Origin: CAZABG01 sp964460985
GTDB taxonomy: Bacteria; Chlamydiota; Chlamydiia; Chlamydiales; Parachlamydiaceae
Reading direction: 5' to 3'
DNA length: 30,547 nt
Assembly: GCA_964460985.1 (NCBI GenBank)
Contig: CAYWQX010000025.1
Span: 1 to 30,547, forward strand
Positions 23,470 through 30,547 of the stretch are shown one piece after another; within the stretch, counting starts at the first letter, position 1; every line of letters begins with the position of its first letter. The notes beneath the pieces are model-generated. The model was given only the letters and a program-made list of their open reading frames with translations. It was not told where the DNA came from and ran no database searches. A program made the translations under genes and the position numbers.

Positions 23470-23543
23470 GCAAGAATAGGGGTTGTTTTTTCCCAAAGTA
23501 TAGGCAAGAGAGGTTAAGAGATGATTAAGAAGAAGTGTTTAAT

Positions 23544-24767
23544 TCAAGTCTTGAGGTTTGCCACAATATCCTGGGGATTGGGAAGTGTCGATAATACAGC
23601 AGCTAAAGTGTTATACTCATCAAGTTTAGATTGATTTTCCGCCTGTAACAGAGGACCGTCTTGATGGGTTGAGATAGGAGGATTGGCAAAAATTTCTTTT
23701 AACTGGCTAAAGGATTGCGTGAGCAAGCCAACCGGGGTTGATTTGTCTTGTCTAAAGAGCTCTTTTGCGATGGTGTCGAGCGAATTTATAACCGCTGAAA
23801 AGGGCGTTTTAATTTCAAGGTAGGTAAGATCAACCTCTTTCACAATATTCTTAACCACTTCGGTTAAAAGAATCTCCCCCTTGAAGCCGATTTCTCTCAT
23901 CCCTTGATTGACGGCTCTTAACACAACTTCTGTGATGGTGCTAATAGGTTGATTCGTGAGTGTTAAATCGTAGGCGCTTGAGGCGATCGCAAGCCGTCCT
24001 AGCGTACTGATGATCTGAGAGACCAGAGGCTCCGATTTTTTTTGGATAGCTTTTTCAGCAATATCCGCTAAACGGGCAAGGAGGTAGTTGAAAGTGTAGG
24101 CAACCTTATCGACATGGCTTTTCTGATACTCATCAAGCTCTTTGTCGATACTAGCATATGTTTTACTCGACTTTAAAAAGTTCTGACCAATCTCTTTTAA
24201 TTCTTGAACCGCTTGAGAAGCAAGGGAGGAGTTTGTTCTTTCAATCGATCGGATAGCCACTTCCGCCACACTTTCGATCGATCCTATCACCGCATCAAGG
24301 TTTGTCTCTCTAATTTGGGTTTCCGCTTCTTTTTTAAATAAATCGAGAACCTTAAAAGGGTTTAGATACTCTCCGACTCTGTGAACGAGATAGCGGAGGC
24401 GATCGATCGAAAAGCCAAGCAACAGAATCCAAGCCGGTAAAAGAAAAAATTTATCCAATCCGGCGCCAAATGCGGAAATGGCAGTGAGGACGAGAGCAAT
24501 TAAGGGAGAGAGATAAAGGGCAAGACAGTTTAGCGATAGCCATTTATCTTTTTCAAGCATCTCGAGAAGCCGGGGCGTGGAATTCAGCTCTCCTTTTTGA
24601 AGGGGGGTCCAGCTAAAAGCATAGACGATTGGGATGACAACGAGAAAAAGTGAAAAAAGGAAGAGAAGCAGGTAGCTGAGGTGGGTCGTGTTTCCGTCCG
24701 CAATAAATTCACTTGGAACAAACATAACGGCAATCGCTATCGCCAAACTAAAAAGTGTCGCTTTCAT
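23544..24767 (-). CDS. Membrane protein of unknown function with a long helical cytoplasmic or periplasmic domain
   Basis: I do not recognise the family. The 407-residue protein has four hydrophobic segments in the N-terminal third (about 4-18, 28-51, 78-101 and 106-122). A long soluble, helix-rich domain follows (about 130-400) with repeated Ile/Val/Ala-Glu-Lys patterns such as VIGSIESVAEVAIRSIE and PLVSQIISTLGRLAIASSAYDL. No catalytic motif is visible. It starts 31 bp from the divergent DHCR24-like gene. Codon use matches the neighbourhood. Roles such as an inclusion or envelope organiser are possible, but nothing in the sequence shows this. Confidence 0.72.
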   Translation of the reverse strand: MKATLFSLAIAIAVMFVPSEFIADGNTTHLSYLLLFLFSLFLVVIPIVYAFSWTPLQKGELNSTPRLLEMLEKDKWLSLNCLALYLSPLIALVLTAISAFGAGLDKFFLLPAWILLLGFSIDRLRYLVHRVGEYLNPFKVLDLFKKEAETQIRETNLDAVIGSIESVAEVAIRSIERTNSSLASQAVQELKEIGQNFLKSSKTYASIDKELDEYQKSHVDKVAYTFNYLLARLADIAEKAIQKKSEPLVSQIISTLGRLAIASSAYDLTLTNQPISTITEVVLRAVNQGMREIGFKGEILLTEVVKNIVKEVDLTYLEIKTPFSAVINSLDTIAKELFRQDKSTPVGLLTQSFSQLKEIFANPPISTHQDGPLLQAENQSKLDEYNTLAAVLSTLPNPQDIVANLKT

Positions 24768-24798
24768 ATTAATCTTTTATACCTTACTTTACCGATTT

Positions 24799-26220
24799 AT
24801 GGAAAAAATCGATCAGCTAGAGCGTCATCTCCTTCGCAATCAAGTGCTTAAAGAAAAGCTCAAGGAGTGGTCGCTAAATCCCTTGCCTCAGGAAGGGACA
24901 AAGGATCTTTCGCATATGATGCGAAAGAGAGAGTATTTAAGAAAATCGCCTCCTCTCGACACTAAATCCTATGCCGAAGTCTTGAAAGTTGATTTGAAAG
25001 AAAAGTATATATGGGTAGAGCCGGGCGTCACGATGGAGGGGCTTGCCGATGCCACCCTAAAAGATAACTTTTTGGCTCCGGTGATTGCTGAGTTTAAAAA
25101 AATAACGGTAGGCGGAGCCATCATTGGCTCTTCGCTTGAGTCGAGCTCATTCAAGTTTGGACAATTCAACGATCCTGCGCTTGAATATGAGATTTTACTC
25201 GGTAATGGAGAGATCATCCATATATCCCCTCAAACGCACTCCGACCTATTTTATGGGTTGTCAGGGTCTTTTGGCGCACTCGGAAAAATTCTCTCTGTCA
25301 AACTGCCTTTGATGGAAATCAAGCCTTATGTCGCGGTAAAGGTCGAGAGATATAAATCGCTTTCTGAATTTATGGCGGCACTAAAAGAGCGATGCAAGCG
25401 AAAAGCTGGCCCTGACTATATTGAAGGATTAGTCTTTAATGAAAAAGATTATCGAATATTGATCGGAACTTATTCAGACAAAATCGAAGGGGAGCTCTAT
25501 TCGCAAAAAGCTTATTACTCCGAGTGGTATCACCAGTATGTTTTAAAGCACGATCATTTTACAATGCCAACTAGGGACTATCTCTTTAGATATGATCGAG
25601 GCGCTTTTTGGATGGGAAGCTACGCTCTTTGGGCCTCTTTATTGGCAAGGTACCTCTTCGAAGACTCTTTATTTCCTTCCTGGATTGTGAAACCTTTTAA
25701 AAGTTATTCTGCCGGTAAATACAATGAAATGAAAGTTCCCCCCTTACTATTTAGACTGTTAAGCGGCTTTACAATGGATTCAGCCAAGCTCTACCAAAGG
25801 CTGCATGCCAAAAAGGAAAATTGGTTTGAAAATCATTTCATCGTGCAGGATTTTTATTTACCTGAAAGTACCGCCGAGACATTTATTGACTATGTCAACC
25901 AAACTACTCAAATCAAGCCTTTATGGATATGCCCTTGCAAAGGGACGCTCACTTCTCAGCTCTTATCCCCCCACTATGGGAATGAGCTATTCTTTGATGT
26001 GGGGGTTTACGGGTGGCCTTATGAAACCCTCTCCTCTAAAGAGCGCACACGCGATCTTGAATTAAAGTGCTACGAACTTCAAGGGCGAAAAATGTTTTAC
26101 TCCTGGAATTATTTAACCGAAGGGGAGTTGAGTCGGTTATATCCTATGGATGCGTTCAATGCCCTTCGTAAGAAATACCATAGTGAGATTTTTCCGAAAT
26201 TCTATGAGAAGATTTTATAG
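24799..26220 (+). CDS. DHCR24/DIMINUTO-like FAD-dependent oxidoreductase (sterol delta-24 reductase-like)
   Basis: The 473-residue product belongs to the VAO/PCMH FAD-binding family and resembles eukaryotic delta-24 sterol reductase (DHCR24, plant DWARF1). In order, YIWVEPGVTMEGLADATL is the FAD-binding opening, and PVIAEFKKITVGGAIIGSSLESSSFKFGQF (about 94-123) matches the human region with TVGGLIMG and IESSSHKYG. Then come YEILLGNGEIIHISP and SDLFYGLSGSFGALGKILSVKLPL. The N-terminal membrane anchor of the animal enzyme is missing with the ATG at 24799; a longer reading from 24688 would run through the divergent gene and is not supported. It may modify host-derived sterols or a related lipid. 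Family is confident, substrate is not. Confidence 0.82.
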   Translation: MEKIDQLERHLLRNQVLKEKLKEWSLNPLPQEGTKDLSHMMRKREYLRKSPPLDTKSYAEVLKVDLKEKYIWVEPGVTMEGLADATLKDNFLAPVIAEFKKITVGGAIIGSSLESSSFKFGQFNDPALEYEILLGNGEIIHISPQTHSDLFYGLSGSFGALGKILSVKLPLMEIKPYVAVKVERYKSLSEFMAALKERCKRKAGPDYIEGLVFNEKDYRILIGTYSDKIEGELYSQKAYYSEWYHQYVLKHDHFTMPTRDYLFRYDRGAFWMGSYALWASLLARYLFEDSLFPSWIVKPFKSYSAGKYNEMKVPPLLFRLLSGFTMDSAKLYQRLHAKKENWFENHFIVQDFYLPESTAETFIDYVNQTTQIKPLWICPCKGTLTSQLLSPHYGNELFFDVGVYGWPYETLSSKERTRDLELKCYELQGRKMFYSWNYLTEGELSRLYPMDAFNALRKKYHSEIFPKFYEKIL

Positions 26221-28059
26221 TTCATGGAACTCATCTGCTACCAGCTGCAATTTAAAAACCTCTGTCTTTGGAATCTCCATTTCGATGAGTTCTTTGAGAG
26301 AGTTGATGTGATGCTGTCTGAATTTTTTCCATATGGCTTGCAAATCGGGTTGGGATCTATAAACCTGTAAAAGAAACTCTCGTTGGTCCAGGTTTGTCGC
26401 CTTTTTGAAAAGAGGCTCCAAGTCTCCATCGTCACGAATTCCAATAGCGGCATCGGAATCTTTTATCAATGGACTTTTTTCAAAAACTCTCTTTTTCTCG
26501 ATCTTTAGCGTTTGTTTGTAGGCTTCGCATTTTTTTTGGAGTCTTTCTAGCTTTTGATTAAACTCGCGGATCACCGCTTGCCCCGAAAGCTCTTCCAGCT
26601 TCGAGGTTATAACTTTTTCAACGCTACTTTTGGTAATATTTAGAATAAACTGTTCTCCCGCTACGATTTCATTAAGGGTCGGATTTTTAACAGAGAGGAG
26701 ATTGTCTAGCTGAGCTTCTCTTTTTCGGTTCTCTTCCTCCAAAAAGGGGATCAACGATTCTATCGGCAGGCTTTTAACAAGCAGAGCGAAGTTATCCAGC
26801 AAAAAATGCTCCCTCAAACTGGTTAGATAGCCTAAAGAGTTGGCTGTTTGAAGAGTGCATCCTAAACTGGTAATTTGGGCGGCAGTTAAACGGTTTAAAA
26901 AGGGAATCACTCTTTTGTAATGACGCTCTAGAAGTAGCATAGGGCAAAGAATAGGAGGGATAGAATGGAGCACTTTCTCTTCATCTGTTCCGATAAATTG
27001 GGTCTGAGAATAATTAGTATGTAGATAAGTCACAACTTGATCCAATACCGGTGGTTCACGAAAACCGAAAGTTCCAAATTTTAATGAAAGAAGAAAGTTA
27101 ATTTTCGCTTCATCTAAAAGGAAATAAAAAGTCCTGAACTCCAATGGAGATACCTTATAGACCGGCTGCAGATATAAAGAGGTTTCAGTCACCTCGGTTA
27201 AGAGTGTGGGATGAAGGGTATAAAAGAGCGTAAAAAATAACTCAGGATTTTTCTCAAAGGAGTGATAGATGAGATTAAGTGCATCTTTCTTGGTATAAAA
27301 GTGAATGAGTGGGGTTAAAAATTTGTGTATTAGAAAAGGATCATAAGTCTTTTGCAAACGCAGAAGAAATTTGCCAAATTCATTTAAATTCTCTTTGGCA
27401 TGGTTCGCGAGCTCTTCTTTAAGGTTTTCAGGAAAAAGTTCGATCAACTGGTAAAAAGCTCTCGAAGCGGTTGATCTGATAGCGGTAGAAAGACTTAGCC
27501 AATGGGTTAAAAAATTAGGTTGATGGGCTTGGGAATAGTAGTGGACTATAAGAGCTTGAGATAAAATAGGACTTTCTATGGCAGAGAGTAGTCTGCTTTG
27601 TTTAAGGGGAGTTGTGTAGGGATACACTTTTACGATTTGCTGCCATTCCTCTTCATTTAAACAGTCTATGACCGGGTTGATGTTAAGGGGGGCTTGCCCT
27701 TTAAGCGCTTCGGTCATTAAGCCCACGAGGTGATCGGCCCAATCTGTATGGTTTTCAATCAATAGATCCAGAGCCATCCGAGTGCTTCTATCGCTAATGT
27801 GTTGAGCTACTTTAAAGCCGGAGGTCTCTTTATTTTCAAATAATTGATAGACTATCTCTCCATGGGAAAGGGGAAAGTCATCTTGCTCAAGAAAAACTTT
27901 AATTTTTTCAGGTCCTCCTGCCACCGCTTTTTTTACTTTTTCGAGGTCTGAAAGCTCGATTTCACCCTCCTCTAGAGGTGATTTCTCTTCGGCGGGAGAA
28001 AAGGCAGCATCAAATAAGGGGGAGTAGGTAGGGGTATAGGGAGGTGTTGGAGGTTGCAT
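26215..28059 (-). CDS. Large protein of unknown function with proline-rich N-terminus
   Basis: No family recognised. The 614-residue protein starts with a proline/threonine/serine-rich tail (MQPPTPPYTPTYSPLFDAAF, several TP/SP pairs that resemble eukaryotic proline-directed kinase sites), then an acidic stretch (EEGEIELSDLEK). Residues 60-460 are predicted by eye to be almost all helical, in a pattern that suggests alpha-solenoid repeats. A coiled-coil-like segment rich in K/E lies near 510-545. No signal peptide or membrane helix is visible. The layout fits a host-interacting protein, which is inference only. It starts from a promoter region shared with gmhA and overlaps the DHCR24-like gene end by 6 bp. 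Confidence 0.75.
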   Translation of the reverse strand: MQPPTPPYTPTYSPLFDAAFSPAEEKSPLEEGEIELSDLEKVKKAVAGGPEKIKVFLEQDDFPLSHGEIVYQLFENKETSGFKVAQHISDRSTRMALDLLIENHTDWADHLVGLMTEALKGQAPLNINPVIDCLNEEEWQQIVKVYPYTTPLKQSRLLSAIESPILSQALIVHYYSQAHQPNFLTHWLSLSTAIRSTASRAFYQLIELFPENLKEELANHAKENLNEFGKFLLRLQKTYDPFLIHKFLTPLIHFYTKKDALNLIYHSFEKNPELFFTLFYTLHPTLLTEVTETSLYLQPVYKVSPLEFRTFYFLLDEAKINFLLSLKFGTFGFREPPVLDQVVTYLHTNYSQTQFIGTDEEKVLHSIPPILCPMLLLERHYKRVIPFLNRLTAAQITSLGCTLQTANSLGYLTSLREHFLLDNFALLVKSLPIESLIPFLEEENRKREAQLDNLLSVKNPTLNEIVAGEQFILNITKSSVEKVITSKLEELSGQAVIREFNQKLERLQKKCEAYKQTLKIEKKRVFEKSPLIKDSDAAIGIRDDGDLEPLFKKATNLDQREFLLQVYRSQPDLQAIWKKFRQHHINSLKELIEMEIPKTEVFKLQLVADEFHEL

Positions 28060-28064
28060 AGTTC

Positions 28065-28093
28065 TTGTAATTAGTGCTTAAATACCACATAAT
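28065..28093 (+). promoter_or_regulatory. Candidate promoter of gmhA-lpxK
   Basis: TTGTAA (28065-28070) and CATAAT (28088-28093) are separated by 17 bp. Transcription would start near 28100, about 22 nt before the gmhA ATG. No clear Shine-Dalgarno is visible before that ATG. Confidence 0.45.
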
Positions 28094-28116
28094 ATCTTAA
28101 TCCTATATAGTTCCAA
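28089..28116 (-). promoter_or_regulatory. Candidate promoter of the large unknown gene (28059)
   Basis: On the minus strand, TTGGAA (28116-28111) and TATTAT (28094-28089) are separated by 16 bp. The -10 shares its bases with the -10 of the opposing gmhA promoter, so the two polymerases would compete for the same site. Confidence 0.45.
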
Positions 28117-28121
28117 ATACT

Positions 28122-28733
28122 ATGTTAATTTCAAAAAAAATTTCCCAGGCAGTCGATGAGAGCATCGCTGCAATAGAGCAGCTGAAATCGCATGAAAAAT
28201 TCATGGCCGATGCGAGCTATTTGATTGCAGAAACTTTCAAGTCGGGACACAAAATCATACTAGCCGGCAACGGCGGAAGCCTTTGCGATGCCTCCCATTT
28301 TGCCGAAGAGCTCACAGGCTTCTTCAGGGGCCCAAGGCCTGCCCTTCCGGCGATTGTTTTGTCGGAGCCCGGGCATATTACCTGCACAGCAAACGATTTA
28401 AGCTTCAATGAGGTCTTCGCAAGGGGCGTAGAGGCTTTCGGGCAGCCGGGGGACCTCTTTATTGGACTTACAACCTCGGGAAACTCACCTAACATCGTAA
28501 GAGCCTTTGAAGAAGCTTCTAAAAGAGGGCTGAAGACGATTGCGTTCCTCGGAAAAGGGGGCGGCAAACTCAAAGGCCATGCTACCCTCGAATTGATCAT
28601 TGACGGATTTACGACTTCTGATAGGATACAAGAGGCCCATATGGCAGCTATCCATATTATTTTGGAAGCGATGGAGGCAATCCTCTTTAAAGAGGTGCCT
28701 CTTCATGCCAAAGAGGCTACGAAAGGTTCATAA
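28122..28733 (+). CDS. gmhA: Phosphoheptose (sedoheptulose-7-phosphate) isomerase
   Basis: GmhA converts sedoheptulose 7-phosphate to D-glycero-D-manno-heptose 7-phosphate, the first step to ADP-heptose for lipopolysaccharide. The 203-residue protein is a single SIS domain. It has AGNGGSLCDASHFAEELTGFF (about 47-67), the family's AGNGGSAADAQHxAxEL block, then TANDLSFNEVFARGVEA, LTTSGNSPNIVRAFEEA (the second SIS phosphate loop), and DRIQEAHMAAIHIILEAME with the metal-binding histidine region. The stop codon overlaps the lpxK start as TAATG. A general SIS isomerase is the only alternative; the motifs favour GmhA. Confidence 0.9.
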   Translation: MLISKKISQAVDESIAAIEQLKSHEKFMADASYLIAETFKSGHKIILAGNGGSLCDASHFAEELTGFFRGPRPALPAIVLSEPGHITCTANDLSFNEVFARGVEAFGQPGDLFIGLTTSGNSPNIVRAFEEASKRGLKTIAFLGKGGGKLKGHATLELIIDGFTTSDRIQEAHMAAIHIILEAMEAILFKEVPLHAKEATKGS

Positions 28734-29839
28734 TGCACGAGTGGGAACTCTATTTTTTGAAGGTCATCCGAAAGGAAAAAAAAGGGTTTTGGCCCTCCTT
28801 TTTACGTTTCAACTTGTGGCTCATTTCGTTCCCTTATCGATTTATCATTTTTCTTCGCAACTCAGCCTATGACCATGGCTGGTTCTCCAGATACTCGCCC
28901 CCGATTCCATTAGTTATCTCGATCGGTAACATTGTGGCGGGCGGAGCCGGAAAAACACCCGTTACCCTTTTAATCGCGGAGCAATTTTATCCCGACACTC
29001 CCATGGCAGTTTTATCAAGGGGATACCGCTCCGAAGCGGAAAAACTCTCTCATCCCGTGATCGTCTCTCAAGGAAAAGGGCCCACTCATCCTGCCTCTTA
29101 TACAGGAGACGAAGCTTTTTTGACAGCCGAAAGATTCCCTAAAGCCATCGTAGTAGTTTCCAAGGATCGCAAAAAGGCCGCTAACTGCGCTGCGAGACTT
29201 GGGGCGAAGCTTATTTTGTTGGATGATGGTTTACAGCACAGGAAAATCGCCCGTGACAAAGAGGTGGTTGTTTTAGATGTAAACGATCCATATGGCTTGG
29301 GTTATTTTTTGCCAAGAGGACTTCTTCGAGAAGGAAAAGGGGCTTTGAAAAGGGCCGATCTGATCATTTTAAATCACGCCTATGAAGGGACGCAGTTTGA
29401 GCGTTTAAAAAGGGATATCTCCCATATTTCCAATGCTCCCATCGTAGCCACCTCCATCGTTGTTTCAGGGGTATATGACTATCCTTCGAATCAGCCAGTT
29501 AGCTTGAAAGATAAAAAGATTGCCCTCTTTTCAGGGATTGCTCATCCCGACTACTTTTCAAAAACGGTATTAAAATTAGAGTGCGAAGTGGTAGGAGAGC
29601 TTATTTTAGCCGATCATGAAGCGATCGATTTGGATCGCTTGGATCGTTTTGCGAAACAAATGAAAGAGCTTGGGGCAGAACTTCTTCTTTGCACAGAGAA
29701 AGATCGAGTAAAACTGCCTCACGACGCTTTAGCTTCCCTTCCCATCGCATGGGTCAAAACACGTTTAAACGTGATCGAAGGCGAGACCGCTTTCAAAAAA
29801 TTTATTGAACAAAGCAAAGAAACTTTAGGTTCTTGTTAA
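28733..29839 (+). CDS. lpxK: Tetraacyldisaccharide 4'-kinase
   Basis: LpxK phosphorylates the 4' position of the tetraacyldisaccharide to form lipid IVA at the inner membrane. It has an N-terminal hydrophobic segment (LWLISFPYRFIIFL), then SIGNIVAGGAGKTPVTLLIAE with the P-loop (about 62-82), LSRGYRSEAE, GDEAFLTAERFP, ILLDDGLQHRKIARDKEVVVLD and LLCTEKDRVKLP. These are the ordered family blocks. At 368 residues it is slightly longer than the usual 330 or so. The start overlaps the gmhA stop, so the two are coupled and together link lipid A and core sugar supply. Confidence 0.93.
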   Translation: MHEWELYFLKVIRKEKKGFWPSFLRFNLWLISFPYRFIIFLRNSAYDHGWFSRYSPPIPLVISIGNIVAGGAGKTPVTLLIAEQFYPDTPMAVLSRGYRSEAEKLSHPVIVSQGKGPTHPASYTGDEAFLTAERFPKAIVVVSKDRKKAANCAARLGAKLILLDDGLQHRKIARDKEVVVLDVNDPYGLGYFLPRGLLREGKGALKRADLIILNHAYEGTQFERLKRDISHISNAPIVATSIVVSGVYDYPSNQPVSLKDKKIALFSGIAHPDYFSKTVLKLECEVVGELILADHEAIDLDRLDRFAKQMKELGAELLLCTEKDRVKLPHDALASLPIAWVKTRLNVIEGETAFKKFIEQSKETLGSC

Positions 29840-29840
29840 A

Positions 29841-30547
29841 ATGAAATTGTGGATGAAGATCCTGATCGGGCTTGGGCTCGGATCAGCGGTAGGACTTGCC
29901 CTTGGGCCGAATGCGGTTTATTTGAAGCCGGTAGGCCAGGTTTTTTTAAGTCTGATCAATATGATCATCGTCCTTCTGATCTTGTCTTCGATGACAACTG
30001 GGATCACTGCGATTCACGATCCTAAAAAACTGAGCCGCGTAGGACTTAAAACTCTTTTTCTCTACCTTGTCACGACGGCGATTGCTATCGTGATCGGAAT
30101 GTCTTTTGCCGACTATTTTCAGCTAGGCCGTTCCCTTCCTCTTAAACTTGAAAAGCCGGTCGTTTTAACTAATGCCCCCTCGATCGGTGAAATGCTCCTC
30201 GGTGTCATACCCTCCAATCCAGTCCAAGCGCTTGCTGAGGGGAATGTTCTTCAAGTTATTGTATTCAGCGTATTCTTAGGCCTTGCGATTAATCTGGCAG
30301 GTGAGAAAGGGCGTCCTTTAAAACAAGCTTTAGAGTCGCTCGCAGATGTCATGTATCGCCTTACACAACTCGTCATGGAATTTTCTCCGATCGGTATTTT
30401 TGCCATTATGGCATGGGTGGTAGGAACTTTTGGATCGGCCGTTCTCTGGCCTCTCTTAAAATTTCTCCTTATTTACTACACCGCCTGCTGCCTTCACATG
30501 GCCCTTGTTTTCTGCGGCATGCTGAAGTTTATGGCACGTCTCAATCC
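29841..30547 (+). CDS. Dicarboxylate/amino acid:cation symporter, GltP/GltT type (3' end outside window)
   Basis: The first 235 codons of a DAACS-family transporter, which takes up glutamate, aspartate or C4-dicarboxylates with Na+ or H+. The product starts MKLWMKILIGLGLGSAVGLALG, then FLSLINMIIVLLILSSMTTGI, LYLVTTAIAIVIG, and a conserved IPSNPVQALAEGNVLQVIVFSVFLGLA near 120-150, all typical of the family. It begins 1 bp after the lpxK stop, so it may be cotranscribed. Obligate intracellular bacteria use such carriers to import host glutamate. The core substrate-binding hairpins lie beyond the window. Substrate not determined. Confidence 0.88.
   Translation, partial: MKLWMKILIGLGLGSAVGLALGPNAVYLKPVGQVFLSLINMIIVLLILSSMTTGITAIHDPKKLSRVGLKTLFLYLVTTAIAIVIGMSFADYFQLGRSLPLKLEKPVVLTNAPSIGEMLLGVIPSNPVQALAEGNVLQVIVFSVFLGLAINLAGEKGRPLKQALESLADVMYRLTQLVMEFSPIGIFAIMAWVVGTFGSAVLWPLLKFLLIYYTACCLHMALVFCGMLKFMARLN

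Noticed and set aside
24688..24798. A 5' extension of the DHCR24-like gene
   Set aside because: It would run antisense through the first 80 bp of the divergent membrane-protein gene and adds residues with no family match.
28217..28600. A 127-codon minus-strand reading inside gmhA
   Set aside because: It is fully antisense to a well-supported gene, has no recognisable features and is most simply a shadow of gmhA.
1..30547. CRISPR arrays, insertion sequences, prophage or integrase genes
   Set aside because: None seen: no direct-repeat array, transposase or terminal inverted repeats. The tRNA-Ser gene has no integrase or att-like duplication beside it.

Overview
The window looks like chromosome from a member of the phylum Chlamydiae, most likely an environmental, amoeba-associated lineage (Waddlia/Simkania/Criblamydia-like) rather than Chlamydiaceae. 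The reasons are: an nrdR-dksA-lspA block in an order I recall from Chlamydia; a DksA-like protein without its zinc cysteines; a Zn/Mn ABC transporter close by; many unrecognised secreted or effector-like proteins; eukaryote-like functions (ankyrin repeats, a protein-kinase-like protein, a DHCR24-type sterol reductase); and a moderate GC content. Genus cannot be fixed from this sequence alone. Coding density is very high and no gene-free stretch exceeds about 100 bp.

Layout. Positions 1-5157 (+) form a tightly overlapping run: nrdR (5' end missing), dksA-like, lspA, an unknown conserved gene, cinA, an RlmI-like methyltransferase, a SpoU methyltransferase and an RluA-family pseudouridine synthase. 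Positions 5143-7558 (-) hold a znuA-znuC-znuB metal importer. A tRNA-Ser(GGA) follows at 7629-7716 (+), then an ankyrin protein (-). Positions 8958-14037 contain a LysR regulator divergent from dabB-dabA, a two-subunit inorganic-carbon (DAB) transporter, followed by a DUF6671-like cysteine-rich protein. Next come a nitronate monooxygenase-like enzyme (-), a SAM methyltransferase (+), glpD and dacB (-), and a serine beta-lactamase-fold hydrolase (+).

Positions 19473-23496 (-) look like a transcription unit of two tandem paralogous secreted proteins of unknown function plus a kinase-like protein. The second paralog is split by a 9-G tract, and removing one G restores a gap-free match to its sister. 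Positions 23544-28059 carry an unknown membrane protein, a DHCR24-like FAD oxidoreductase and a large unknown protein with a proline-rich N-terminus. The window ends with gmhA-lpxK (lipid A and probably heptose synthesis) and the start of a GltP/GltT-family dicarboxylate/glutamate symporter.

Most notable: (1) the LysR + DabB + DabA + DUF6671 module with all four DabA metal/active-site residues in place; (2) the poly-G tract, a candidate phase-variation switch in a secreted-protein paralog; (3) the sterol-reductase-like gene; (4) all five convergent protein-gene pairs overlap tail to tail, one of them by 119 bp.
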